Assembly (NCBI GenBank): GCA_951230915.1
Contig: OX579639.1
Coordinates: 23,064,001 to 23,128,000 of the forward strand
Length of the DNA stretch: 64,000 nt
Origin: Antitrichia curtipendula
Lineage: Eukaryota > Streptophyta > Bryopsida > Hypnales > Leucodontaceae
Direction: 5' to 3'
Under the pieces are notes generated by a model. The model had not been told where the DNA came from. It did not search any database and saw only the letters and a list, made by a program, of their open reading frames with translations. The translations under genes were made by a program, and so were the position numbers. Numbering within the stretch: position 1 is the first letter of the stretch; each line of letters opens with the position of its first letter. Below are positions 46,889-59,523 of this stretch, piece after piece.

Positions 46889-49034
46889 TTAACCCCTAAA
46901 GTCCCATTGTCCCCTCGGGGGACAAAATGGATTTCGGATAGGCTCCTACGGTCTCAATATTTTTTTGTGATTTTCTGAATTTTTTTTTGTGAAGATAGAG
47001 AATCACATTAGCTTTCCGAAAATGTAAATTTTATTTCAGTCGGTGCCCGGGAGCAAAAGTTATGGCACAAAAAACCCAAATTTTAGTTTGTTAGGCAAAA
47101 AAAATCCTCAAAAAAACTTTAAATTAAAAATTTAAAAAACTTGTTTCATATAGATTTTATTTTTACTTATATGGGAAGCTTTGATTCATTCCATCTGGAT
47201 TTGTTATGCAAAAGTTATGGCAATCTTATTTTTGGGCAATTAAAGCATCTTTTTGAAAAAATAACTTGTAGGATTCATTTCTGAATTCAATTTTAACAAT
47301 TTAAAAAAAAACTAACTCTCAAGGTCAAGATTTCTTGCTAGAACAATCTCACCGTTGAGATTAGTATATTTAAGTTCTATCATAGAGCTATTAATGATTT
47401 AATTTTTCCTTCAATCTTGAACATATTTCTACTTAACAATTTTCTAATGAGTGAAAACTAAGTGTTTCTTCTTTAATTTTTTTTCTAGATTCTCAACTCA
47501 ATTCATCATCATAAAAAATTAGAAACTCGAAATCATTAGAGCAAAAATTTTAAGTTAAAAAGGTTCAAAGCCAAAAAATGTAGTTGAGCAAGGTGTAGAA
47601 AAATTAGATTCCTTCACTTTAAATGCAAATATATCTTGCAATCTATACGGTCAAAATTTCTGAAATTTCTTCCACACATTCTTACACTAGTCTAGTACAA
47701 GATCCTATGGTTAAATATGCAAACAAAACATTAAATTTGGTTTTTTGCTCTTTGCTTTGGGAATGGCAGTTGTGAGTGGTTTTTGATGGAAAAATCATAA
47801 CATTCATGAGCTGTGAGAGCAGCTGCCTTGCCTCTGACGGAATGATGTGGTATATTCCACATCATTCCATCCAAAGGATGAAATGATGTAGAATATTCCA
47901 CACCCAACATTAGCTAATAAGCCACGCGTCAATAATGTCAAACTTCTGCTCAGTGCCAAGGTCATGACTGCACAATTGGGTTATTAGGAAATTGAACACC
48001 TTCAATTTAAACAATACACAAAAAAATAGCTTTAAGCAATTGTCAATCAATTCATTGAGGTCAATAATTTCAATGTTTGAATTCCCTCACATTGCTTTGT
48101 AAGCCATTCATGTTTTGATATTCTGAATTAGAAGACAATTCGTTATGTACATATGGGGTGGTAGGAGGTAGAACAACCCATGTGGGATATGTAATTTAGA
48201 GTTTGTAATTTCTCAACCACTCATAGTTAAGTTTAAAGTAGGAATTGTGTTAAGACTATAATTTCAGACCTCATTTAGGTACAGTAAAATAACTTTTTCC
48301 AAAATACTTTGAACTAAAATAAGTTGGAGAATCAAGTTAAATTTCATCTCCAAATATCCGTTTGAGATTTTAATCTTCCACTCAAAAGTTATAGACAAAT
48401 TTCATAGAGGGGTTTGAAAGGATTTTTTTTTGACATTTTCATACATCCTCTCTGAAATTTGTCCATAACTTTTGAGTGGAAGATCTAAATCTAAAACGGA
48501 TTTTTGTTAATGAAACTTAGCTTTATTCCCCAACATTTTTTAGTTAAATCTTTTTGAAAAAAGGTATTCCACTATGCCTAAATGAGGTCTGAAATTATAA
48601 TTTTAACACAATTCCTACTTTAGACTTAACTATGAGCGGTTGAGAAATTACAAACTCTAAATTACATATCCCACATGGGTTGTTCTATCTCCTACCACCC
48701 CAAGTGTACATAAAGAGCTTCTCTTGTCTACAAAAAACTCAGAAGAAGATATTGATGGCAAATGGTTAGATTTCATGGGTGTAATACCCAATAAATTCTT
48801 TGAGTTTTGACAAAACATCTATCTCTATATTTATTTGTTTGTATATTTCGTCGTAGAATTAGCCAAAAAAATAGATCGCACCATAAGTGTACTGCCATTG
48901 TCTCGATCCTGAAGCTTACATTAATAATATGTGGATGCATTTCGTGGATGAAGACTTCAGAGAGGCAAAGGCAGCCTCTCTGAAGGCTCTTGAATGTTAT
49001 GATGGTAAAAATGTGCACTACAATAGGGATCAAA
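46889..49034. mobile_element. TTAA-type element (copy D) split by a snapback insertion
   Basis: The left end is TTAA-CCCCTAAAGTCCC (46889-). Sequence to 47795 is homologous to the 34624-35568 element throughout. At 47796 homology stops inside the terminal region, where the snapback begins. It resumes after 49000 with aaaaatgtgcactacaatag followed by ggatc, corresponding to the expected end; the terminal TTAA is mutated to TGAT. Removing the insert restores colinearity, which directly shows nesting. Confidence 0.65.
47785..49012. mobile_element. 1.2-kb snapback transposon, right copy, with target duplication
   Basis: This is the reverse-orientation copy of 37189-38389 (47796-49000), similar over the entire length at roughly 90-95 per cent by eye. 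It starts CATAACATTCATGAG and ends CTTGAATGTTAT. The flanks read GATGGAAAAAT (47785-47795) and GATGGTAAAAAT (49001-49012), a target duplication of about 11 bases. Duplications of 9-11 bp with long inverted repeats are typical of Mutator-like elements. The interior is a hairpin with arms meeting near 48428. Non-coding. Confidence 0.78.
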
Positions 49035-49264
49035 AAAAATATACAATTCTTATTCTATCATTCAAAGAATTTTGCATTATGTAAGAATATTTGATATTTT
49101 TATTTTATTTTGCATAATTAACATTACATTCTTATGCAATCACAATCAAGCATACCAACTTTTTAATTTCATGTTAGAAAAATTGGCATTAGACAAATTA
49201 ACAAAAATCTATAGAGAGCTCAATGGTGGATGGTTCTATATCAAATTATTGAAATAAGCTATGC
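49035..49264. other. Short AT-rich spacer
   Basis: No gene or repeat recognised between the split TTAA element and the hairpin element. Confidence 0.4.
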
Positions 49265-49605
49265 CTATAGAGCACGATATTTGTTATTTTGGGAGAATTC
49301 CATGATTTTGGGAGTATGCAATTCAGCGCGGTTCGCGCTGATCTGCACCACAGATTGGGAAACTGGAATTTTTGAATGGGCATAACTTACTCAAATTTTG
49401 TCCAAACTGGGAATATGAGGTGTTTTTTGACATCTACGGAATCTGTAGATGTCAAAAAACACCTCATATGCTCAGTTTGGACAAAATTTGAGTAAGTTAT
49501 GCCCATTCAAAAATTCCAGTTTCCCAATCTGTGATTCAGATCAGCGCAAACCGACCTAAATTGGGAGATAGGAAAACTCCCAAAATAACGAATATCGTGT
49601 TATAG
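49265..49605. mobile_element. Near-perfect 341-bp hairpin (foldback MITE or MIR-like locus)
   Basis: The two arms are reverse complements almost throughout. The ends are CTATAGAGCACGATAT and ATATCGTGTTATAG. The innermost stem is GACATCTAC/GTAGATGTC around a 7-base loop at about 49440. Long internal runs such as aatgggcataacttactcaa are mirrored exactly. A small loss of pairing occurs about 30-60 bases from the ends. The transcript would form a stem of about 160 bp. There is no coding capacity. It could be a young foldback transposon or a hairpin small-RNA locus. Confidence 0.85.
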
Positions 49606-50285
49606 TTTGTAATGCAACTAAATTTTACTATTTGAACTTCACACTACAAGTGATCTTGTACATTTGAGCACAATGGCATTCAAAAAATATCATCATTATG
49701 GACAAAAATCACAAAAGTTGACTAAATACAAGAAAAAAGCAATTTTTGATGATCTATTCTTACAATATCTTCTTATGTAGAAAAGTCATAAATACTTCAA
49801 TTGTGCTTATTTCCAACACCATCAAAACAACTTCCATTAAAAAATGAATCCCCAAACAAGAATTGGATGGGAAATGATTTCATCATAATTAGTTTTGTCT
49901 GTGCTAAGAATTGGTACAGGTGGCATTCCTGTGTTCTGGTATACCTGTAACAAAACAAAAAACAAAAGTACAAAGAGTAAAAGGAATTAAAAGGTTAATT
50001 TGGATCCTTGATTGGTTGAGTCCCATCTTTCAAGTGGGAGGTATCAAATTTCCACTCAGGACAATGTAAACTACTAGAACAAAAGACCTTGTTTTAAAAT
50101 AAAATAAAAAACACAAAAAATTATTACAGTACCTCAAATTGTTCAAAATTTCGGGTTGTAATACACAAGTTAAATCAATTAGTGCACCCCACAGTATTAA
50201 TACTGGCTAGCGGTAACTTGGAAATCGATCAAATTTGCAAAGTGTAGAGAAAATAACTCCAATCACGTTGCTTATGATTGGTGGA
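49606..50285. other. Intergenic DNA, no gene seen
   Basis: AT-rich, without recognisable features. Confidence 0.4.
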
Positions 50286-50583
50286 CATGTAGTCAGGGCT
50301 TTTTTTTTTCATTTTCTAAAAAGTGCCAAAGTGGCAATATAAAATGTTTTAGTGGTGCTCCAAATTTCAACATTCATCCACATTTGGATAGAAAATATCA
50401 CATTAATACACATCACATGTCTATAATTTGGTTTTCATCAACAATATGGAGATTCATCCAAGATTTTCTTTTATATGAAATGTTTTGGCGATTCATCCAA
50501 GTTTTTCAGACATTTTTTAGCCAGATTATTTTTTGGGGTGCAATCTGGCACTAGAAAGCCAAAAAAAAAGCCCTGCATGTAGT
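50286..50583. mobile_element. hAT-type MITE with perfect 8-bp target duplication
   Basis: The 282-bp element (50294-50575) begins CAGGGCTTTTTTTTTTC and ends AAAAAAAAAGCCCTG. It is flanked by the identical octamer CATGTAGT (50286-50293 and 50576-50583). The second inner word also pairs (AAGTGCCA near the left end, TGGCACTAG near the right). Same family as 31776-31931 and 21020-21148. Confidence 0.92.
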
Positions 50584-52701
50584 GTATATTGTACCCTGTC
50601 TTTTGAGTGGATAGTTACTTACAAGGAAGAATTCAATTATTTTCATATGATCGTTCATTGTATTACAATCCCCCCAAAGTGGATTAGTTAATTCACTAAT
50701 TGGTAAGTATCCCCCCCCACATATTTGTATTTTTGAGGAGTAGTTTGACCACCAATTGATATAGGATATATTAGTGGGATTTTTGTTCGTATTTCATACC
50801 CGTATTCCATATGGATATATATGCATTTGTATCTGTCTTCTATATATGTATACGCATATATATCCTAGAGTATCCATATCTCACAATACCATATCTATAT
50901 TATTTATTTTTCAAGATCAATGACGTTCGAGGGTGGGTGGGTCTTGTTTACGAGATCAACGGTTCTCAATTTTTACAGAGATTGGGGGTGCGTTGATTAT
51001 AACCTAGAGGGTAGATGCATCATCACAAACTCAATCACAAGAGATAGTCATTTAAGGTTCCACAATCAACTCAAAAAGACATTACAAATGATATTTAAAT
51101 AAAATATCTTTGTTCAAAGAGAGATATTATTTTACCTAAAAGAGTAACATTGAATGAAGGAAGAAAATTTTTTTTGGAGAAGGGGAGGGAAGAAGCTGGA
51201 AGAAGAGAGGGCTCAAGGAATAAAGGTTGTGTAGAACAAATTGAACAAAATAGTGGGCTAAAATAAACACTTCTTGAATCAAAATCAACATAAATTTTTA
51301 GATGTTGTCAGGAGTTTTCTGAAGGGCAACCAATGAGAGGTGAGACATTTTGTACTTCGAGGGTGTCTATTCAAGGCGAGTCTAGGGTTATGTATAGGCT
51401 ATATATGTTCTCAACTTTGAAAATTTGTAAAATATTACTAGAGTATCGAAAAATTACGAAACCACTTGAATTGCATTTTTTTTGAATTCAATAACGATTC
51501 CATCAAATTTTTTTGGTCATGATCTTTGAGATAGTGAGACCATAAAAAGTGTTACTTTTAGGTGCTTCTACCTTTTTTTTCCTTCAATGAATACAAACTC
51601 TAGTAATAAAAATAGAAAGAAAAGATACAATTTGCAAAAGAATGGGTCAATGGTTGACTCAATTTCATTAAGAAAAACATACCATAATCCGAAGTCAATA
51701 AATATTAAATAAAATCCCTTATAGAATGTACAATGCACCAACTTTGAGCATGCATGGGATATTCTCACAATAAAATTTAGATTATAGTTCATTTAGGATA
51801 TTTATTTGAAGTCCACCACCTCTTATTATGTCTCTAATTTGAAGATGATGGACATACCAATGCAAAACTATATCCAAAATATTGAAGAAAATTGATTATG
51901 ACTTTGAGTTATTTTTTTGGGATAAACTATTCAATTTGAAGATTTTGCAATCTAGTAGTTTGAAATCCACAATTACAACAATTTTTGTTGTGCTAGTCCT
52001 TGTATTGTAGATTTTATCACTTTGAAATACAATCTTTAGTTTCAAAAAGGAAATAATAAATTCAATTATCAATAGAGATATCTTATCCAACTCTACACAA
52101 ATAATGTAATTAGTCTTATGGTACCTATAGTCTTATTTATCCTATCTTGTAAGTCACTCTAGTTTCCATTTAGTCAAATTAGTATTCATTTTGGATGTTG
52201 ATTTAGAGTAGGGTGAACTATCTTGGTCCTAATTTAGAAACTTAACTAATAATTAGTGTTCATATTGACATTTAATGTTGATAATATTAGCAACATTGTC
52301 ACCATTTAGTATTAGAGTTTGTAATTAATGTTGCAAACACTAAATTTTACTATTGGTGTAATTTATATATCTTTAATGTTTTATAAATTTAACCCTTAAA
52401 CGTCAAGATCCTTCTCCAAAATTTAGTATTCAAGAAAAATCATCATAAAATACTATTTGGAAGAATATTTTGGAATTCATATACAAATAAAAGTTTTAGA
52501 TTTTGAGTTTAGATTCCTTCTATTTGGTTAGATTCACCAATGCTATCACTAATATTTTTTTAAATATTTTAAAAGGAAAATTTCAGAATTCCTTCTAAAT
52601 TTGATTACAAGCAAAATATTATCATTTTTTTGTGTACAACTTGTTGAAATTGGTTTGAAATGAGATTCTCTTCACATGATTTTTTGGAATTTTCCTATTT
52701 T
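50584..52701. other. AT-rich intergenic DNA, no gene seen
   Basis: It contains an AT-dinucleotide-rich patch at about 50800-50880. A further TTAA-CCCTTAAACGTC end-like string at about 52391 may be a truncated member of the TTAA family. No protein or RNA gene is recognised. Confidence 0.4.
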
Positions 52702-53613
52702 TTAACCTCTAAAGGTCAGAGACTATATTTTCACCAAAATCGCTCCCAAACTGCTATTTCTAAGACAAATACCAAATTTTATAAAAAGAATTTTTTTGGA
52801 AAATGTAACCGTAAGATCTTGTAGTGCACTAGTCTGAAAAGCTGTGGAAAAATTTTCAGAAATTTTAACCATGTGGATTGCAAGATAATAGCGTTTGAAT
52901 TGACAAATTTTTTTTTCCTGCGAGAATCTGGGCAACTGCACTTCACAAGGTCACATTTGTATGAAAAAATGTCCAAAATGGTAGTTACTCTTTGGATTCA
53001 TTCTTCAAGGCAAGTTGGCTACATGCTTGAAAAATTTCAGATAATTTGGAATTTAAAATCATATAGGAAAAAAATAGTAAGTAAAAAGAGGTAGAGAATG
53101 ATTCAAAACACTAAATTGTTAAGAATTTAGTTATGGAATTGAAAAATGTCAATCCCAATGGTTGTAGTGTTGTAATAAATAATCCATACCCAAAGTTTTT
53201 ATTTTATTTTCAAAAATATTGAAAATTGAGTTATATAAAGGACTTCAAAGTTTATTTTAGAGTAGAGATTCCATAACTACCCTCAAACTAAGACTCCTCA
53301 TAAATTTCACCTCATTAATCAAAATGAAATGGTTCAAATCTAAAGAACCAATTTCAAATTTTCTTTTTAAGAAAAGTGATTTTTAAAGAAAATCTTCAAC
53401 TACCTGGACTGCCCGCCGACCAATGAAAATGACATCATGCAATAATTTTTTAACCATGTAGTCAAATGTTATGAAAATTGTTGGGCCTTGAAGCTACTCC
53501 TTGGACACATCTTGTGTGAAAATTTAAAATAAAGAAAATAAAAATTCCATTCATAGTGAGCTACCCAAATTGCTATATTGTCAAAAAACGGTGTTTGGTC
53601 CTTTAGGAGTTAA
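52702..53613. mobile_element. TTAA-flanked element, CCCTAAAGG family (copy C, inverted)
   Basis: The element (52706-53609, 904 bp) is the reverse-complement homologue of 34624-35568. Its right end, reversed, reads TTAA-CTCCTAAAGGACC and continues with aaacaccgttttttgacaa, exactly as at 34637 onward. The left end is TTAA-CCTCTAAAGG. TTAA is present on both sides. Non-autonomous. Confidence 0.7.
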
Positions 53614-55680
53614 ATCTATGACCTTAGTTTTGCAAATCTAGTTTTGAACTAGTCAATGCAATTTTAGTTTGGTCAACCACTTGACATACTTCCATATTTG
53701 TAATTTTGGAATAATAAATACTCTAGTATCACCAGATCCAACCATTAGATAGGACAAAAATTTGATAAAATATCTCCACAAATTATGATGACTTTCATTC
53801 AAACAATAATGAGAATGAAATTTCAATTCCAATCTATTAGTTGTCCAAAAATTGGACGTTAAAGCACTTTTGGATTTAATACTCCCTCAATCCCAATTGA
53901 AACCTCCAAACCAATTTAGGATTTGAACCACTAAAAAAGTTCCATTTATTGATTTTGGTTGTTAATTGTTGAAGAAACAATGTGAAACAAAGGATGGACT
54001 GGATGATTTGAATTTTGGACTGCTTGCTCAATGATCAAAATCAATAAATGGAGCAGTTTAGTTGTACAAATCCTAAACCGATTTGGAGTTTTTTAGCAGG
54101 ACTAAGGGAGTACTAATCTAGGGAGTACATCTTACCATTCTAGACAAATGAAATCCCTAAGAACTCAGCTAGCCTAGAGAGCAAAGGCAAAAACACAACA
54201 TGAAAACTTAAGTTGGAATTCAACATTCATCAGCATGGAGAGAAAAAACTGAAGGAAAGTAAAGGTAAATTCCTACAACCAGTCATGATGTGTATTCCTC
54301 TTTTGAATCTAATCTGCAGTTTGCAGAACCGGGAAGTCCATAATCTGACTTCTATTTGCAATCAGAAAATACAGAAGAATTTTTTTTAACCTGCACCAAA
54401 TCAGCTGGAATGTTAACAAGTGATGGATCCAGTACAGTCAAGAGACTAAATCTTTACAGAACATTATGTATTATACTCATCGACCTATTGTGCTTTTATC
54501 CCATGTGGCTTGACTTCTATTTCCAAGTCAAGAATCATGATGACTTGGCAATACATGTAGAATATGCAATAGAGTCATTGAATTGCTAACCCAAGTTCCG
54601 TCTGGGTTACTCGAGGGGCATGTGCAGATTTTCTGGATGAGTACAAGCCGAAAATCCTTTCAGGAAGGGAATTCTCATAAGGAAACTTGTGTTATCATAA
54701 GGACTTGAAATAAGTTCACCTAGTTAATAACCTTCCGATACAACGCCGTTTTGATGGAAGAAGATCAGATAGGAAGACATGCCGGTCGTCTTCATATATG
54801 GTGGTCTTCATTCGATCTTCATTTTGTCCAACGTTCAAGTCCCAATTTGCAAGCGACTAGTCTGTGTCTGGGACACTGGCATCAAGGCCGCCTGCAGAGC
54901 TGAAGCTGTCGGTCTCCGTCTCCGCAAATGATTCCGCCTGCAAGCAATGCTCTTCAAGATGTCAGGACTCAATCATTTGTGACAACATTGTTTGCTATAA
55001 ACCAATCACTTTAATGATTGCACAACAGTTTAGGACACATTCTAGAGGATGATGAAATGGCCAAGACATGAGTAACCAGGTGGATGAGACACCCAAAATT
55101 GCCACTTTGGCGCTGGGCATAGTTCTTACTATCAGACAGTTCAAATTTTCTTATATGTTCTAGTTAGCAAATAAAATTGCTCCAAAGCACTGAAGAGTAA
55201 TGAGTTGGTTGGCGCTGCAAATGAAAAATTGTGAAGGTTCAAAGTTTTAATGATAGATGACCCCAAACCAACGCTTGAATAGATGGTTAGGTGGTCTTCA
55301 TTCTCCTAATCAATATGCACCCAATGTCAAAGATTTTAGAGTAACAATTTTGGGGTTAGTGGCGATTAGGGAATAGAAGACGCTCGACAGCCAGGAGACT
55401 CAAGAGCATTCAATTGGGCAGAATGTAAAGTCGTTCTACCGAATCAAGAACATCCACATTTATTTTCAAGTCGATCTAATGGTTTAGAATGAGAGAAACA
55501 ATATGATTTAGAATGCTCTTTTGACAAGCCAATGAGACGGTGGCACAGTGAGCACCAGGCTTGGCATTATGGGTGTCCCTACTTATCACTTCAGGGCGAA
55601 GCCTCGATGTTCATTGTACGTCCAGAGGGACTGAGTTTCTCTTGATTAGAAAATCCAAAATATGTCACAAGTACTGTAAA
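53614..55680. other. Intergenic DNA and 3' flank of UVR8
   Basis: No gene is recognised. A frame at 54864-55052 is slightly GC-richer than its surroundings but has no family resemblance. The last few hundred bases before 55681 should include the UVR8 3' untranslated region, since UVR8 reads leftward. Confidence 0.4.
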
Positions 55681-58600
55681 CTAGAGAGAGAAGAATGATG
55701 GACGTCTTACGTAAGAGTCCGGGGTCAGCCTTCTTGCAGGCATGCCCAATGTTTCATCAGGAACCACTGCATATCGCTCTGAAGGAGAAACAAAGAACGA
55801 AGCTGTTCGTCATCACATGTCCAAGCCATTGCAATCAACTGTGAGCAGAGTGAAAAGTCGTGCATTTGGAAAAAGGCTCTCAACTAGGAACTGGAGCTGG
55901 TTTGACACAGCCATCTGAAACTATAGAAGTCTGAGACAGTCATCTGAGTGCTCAGATCTATACTCATCCAAGAATTCAAAGCTGAGGTTTTGAAAGGGTT
56001 CTCGCCTAGGAACCTAAGCCGTCTGAGGCTCGTCTGAATTCTCAAATCTATATCCATCCTAGCATTTAAAGCTCTAAGATTTCAGCGGGCAATTAAAAAC
56101 CCGTCGAAGCAATTGATAGTCCTAATTTTCAGGACTTGAATGTCGCATTTTGAAATTCAATATTTGAAATTCACAATAATGAATATGAGGCAAATACCCG
56201 GCACGCTTGTGGAGCGTGATGATGCAATTTGTCGACACGCAAATCCATCTGCACTTAGAAGCTCAACCATCTTTGGTGTCAATCTGCAGGCAATGAACTC
56301 CCATACTGAGTTTAAGATATGACCAAGGTGAGATTTCCCTTACGCAGGAGAGCTGGTTAAGCAAGGACAGAGTTGGATATCTGTAACAGTTTGAGCTTGA
56401 ACTAGTGGATGAGTTCAAGACTTTTGCTCCAAGAACGGAGGCAATTTGGGAGAAATTTCTAGAAGAGGCTAGCACTTTGATACAAGATTCTGGGTCTCAA
56501 AATCATGCGGGCCAAATTGGAACATACAAGCTGAAATTGCAAACTTTGACAACCCCTAGTGTTTTCTGAATCTATCAGTAGTCCGATGAAATGCGGAAGG
56601 AATTGAACTTGCACCTATCCACAGCCTCTCCATGACCAAGCTGTCCACTTGTCCCTCGACCCCAACTGTACACATTTGCACGCAGAGTCGTTGCCAATGT
56701 ATGTCGCCACCCACATGTCACTTGCACTACTCTCTGGTTGCCAAGAATTACAACCAACTAGCAGAGTGAGCTGCCGATGTAAAGAATTTTAGAATCAAAT
56801 GCAGGAACAATTAAGCAATAACCAGTTGAGGGTCCGGACATAACCCTCTCATCTGGACTAAATCAAGACCGTCACATAACATAATTAAGCACTGAACCCG
56901 AGGTAGCTATGAAGTTTAGGCAGCATAAGGTAATTCACCCACTTGACAAGGGTAGCCAGTTAGATGTTCATCAATTGGTGCATCTTCCCCAATTCACTGT
57001 TTCCTTAAGTTGAGGAGCGAGACAACTAAGAGTATAGCTGTGAATATTCCATTGCAGGCCTTTTACTTATAGGAACCTTCTGCTTTGCTTAATAGTTCCA
57101 TGCAGATCCCGGAGATCACTGGGAAGTGCCACATGCCAATGGAAGCAAAAGGAGGTTATGAGGGTCAGCGCTTCATAGACATACCTCGTGAGAAAGACCT
57201 CTAACAAGCTGGGGAATGTTTTGATCAGCTGTATTCCCACATCCCACTTGGCCAAACTGCAGACAGTTTACGATGAGATACTATGAGTCGGCTGCCTGAA
57301 AATTCATGCTACTCAAGGCTATCTTCATTCTATTATCTATGTTTTCCCTATTGCTGAAAAGAAGTTCAAATTTGGCCGGGAAACTGTATATGAGTCCACA
57401 CATCGCCTTATCAGAGAAGCTCAATGCAATTTCATCATCACAGTGGAAACATTAAATTGCTCAAAAAAAGACCCAGGTAGTCAAGTAAGTGTCCACCCCA
57501 AATTGATATGTAAAATTTTTAAGTCCCTTTCCATATGTTCCTTACTATAAATTCTCAGTACAATCCTCAATATCCTCAATATAATCCCTAGTATAATCCT
57601 CACTATTTGAAAACACAAAACCTGATGAACCCCGACATGCTGCTATTACTTTTAACACATATCTCAATTCTCACGAGACAAAAAAAAATTCAAAACAAGC
57701 TCAGTCTCTTCCCTCGAGTGAAGACAATAAAATAAAATTGGGAGGCTGGAGCAACAAAGGACAAAAAAAAGAATGCGGAAAACGACGCCAATACGGTCCC
57801 GAAACTCACCTTGTTCCATCCCCATGCATAAAGTCGCCCTTCATCATCTATTGCCATCGAATGCCGCCAACCGCCAGATATCTAAGTAATTCCAACGAAA
57901 GTCAATGACTACCTTTAAGCAAATAAATGGACAAAGTGCCACTTCAATATCAGTAGGAGTTGAAATAAAATCATTTAAGAAACCTCTAGGAAATTAGTAA
58001 GAAATAACCAATAGAAAGAAAAATCACTCCCTACACTTTTGAACAGTAAAAGTGTATTTTGGAAGTTCCTATAATTGACAATGCGCTTTCAAAACGAACT
58101 TACTGTTTTTACTGCTCTTAGTTCAGGCAATAAGGGAATGACCTCATCGTCAAAAAAATAGATAGAACATAACTTCATTGTCTATGGATATTACGTTCTA
58201 AACAATCCACATCTGTAAAGTGCCTCCATAGGGTTAACGTAACATACACTTTCAATTAGTCGATCATTCAGAGCTAGGACTTGGTGTGGAACTAGAAGAT
58301 CTTGAAAGGTTCCATGACCAAGTTGCCCATATTTGCTCCACCCGTATGAATAAATGTTGCCAACATCAGAAACAACAATAGTATGTCGCCACCCACAGGC
58401 CACCATTTTCATATTCTCCCTCTGCATTCTCCCTTTGGGTCAAGAATCTTATTGACAACATAACAACATAACACGAGGAGACCCCTATTCATTAAAATAC
58501 TAAAAAGAAATAGATAGACGTATAATGATATATCTTGAAGAGCATCTCATTAGCACCGACATGTACCATTTGCACCAAAGACTACTGTTGTAACAGTAGT

Positions 58601-59463
58601 ACAGAACAAGTAACCAATAAAATTTGCCAGATTTTAACCTCAACCTCAGTGTATCAGGAAATCCCCGGAAGCATTCTAGAAAACTTAGCTTTATCGATTG
58701 TAAAATCATTAAAGTAGTTTTAAAGTAAACCCTACCAATTGTAAGGCAGCTAGATTTTCTAAGCTTCGTCAGGGAGGTAGGGGTGGGTCTACTAGTGAAA
58801 CCTGGAATTTTCTCAAAAGCATACATGGAGCAGAAATGAGGGCTTACATTCAAAGTGATGACTTCAGCGGGAACTATTCTGTCTTTGCAGTCGCCGAGTC
58901 CAAGATTGCCGTAGCGGCCCCAACCCCACCCAAACAATTTGCCGCTGGCTGTGATTGCAACAGTGTGCTCTGCGCCAGCTGCCACCATCTTTACTTCTAC
59001 ACCCTGTGTTCGAACAATCATTAAACAAGCCCATCCTGATCCCAATTAATCATAACATACTCATAACCTGACCCTTGTTACCAACAACAACTCATCTGTT
59101 CATACAATTGGTTGGACTTATTAGCAAGTAAATGGAAGTATGACTTGGCTAAATGTCTATTGTCACTGATCTTTGAATGGACATGGGTTGCATCAGAAAT
59201 TCTTACATATAACAAAACTTTGAGCTCAAAAGATTCGGCTCAAATACACAATGTGATCAATCAAAGCTCAATAATAACCTCGTGGCTTCACTTCGAGCAC
59301 ATGCAGAAAACGAGAAATTCACGAAGAGCGTACCTGAAAGGTTGGAACCTTCTGAGGACGGAGTGAATCTTCATTGTGACCAAGTCCGAGTTGGCCGTTC
59401 TGGTTACGGCCCCAACTACATAACACCAAACACGACCATCAGTCTCAAAGCAACAAGATTTAA

Positions 59464-59523
<60 letters not shown>

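Noticed and set aside
37189..49000. One 11.8-kb transposon with 1.2-kb terminal inverted repeats and a transposase in the middle
   Set aside because: Each 1.2-kb unit has its own terminal repeats, and the right one sits inside a different element with its own target duplication. They are two separate insertions of one family.
59467..59520. CRISPR-like or regularly spaced repeat array
   Set aside because: It is a plain dinucleotide microsatellite in a eukaryotic intron. No array with spacers occurs anywhere in the window.
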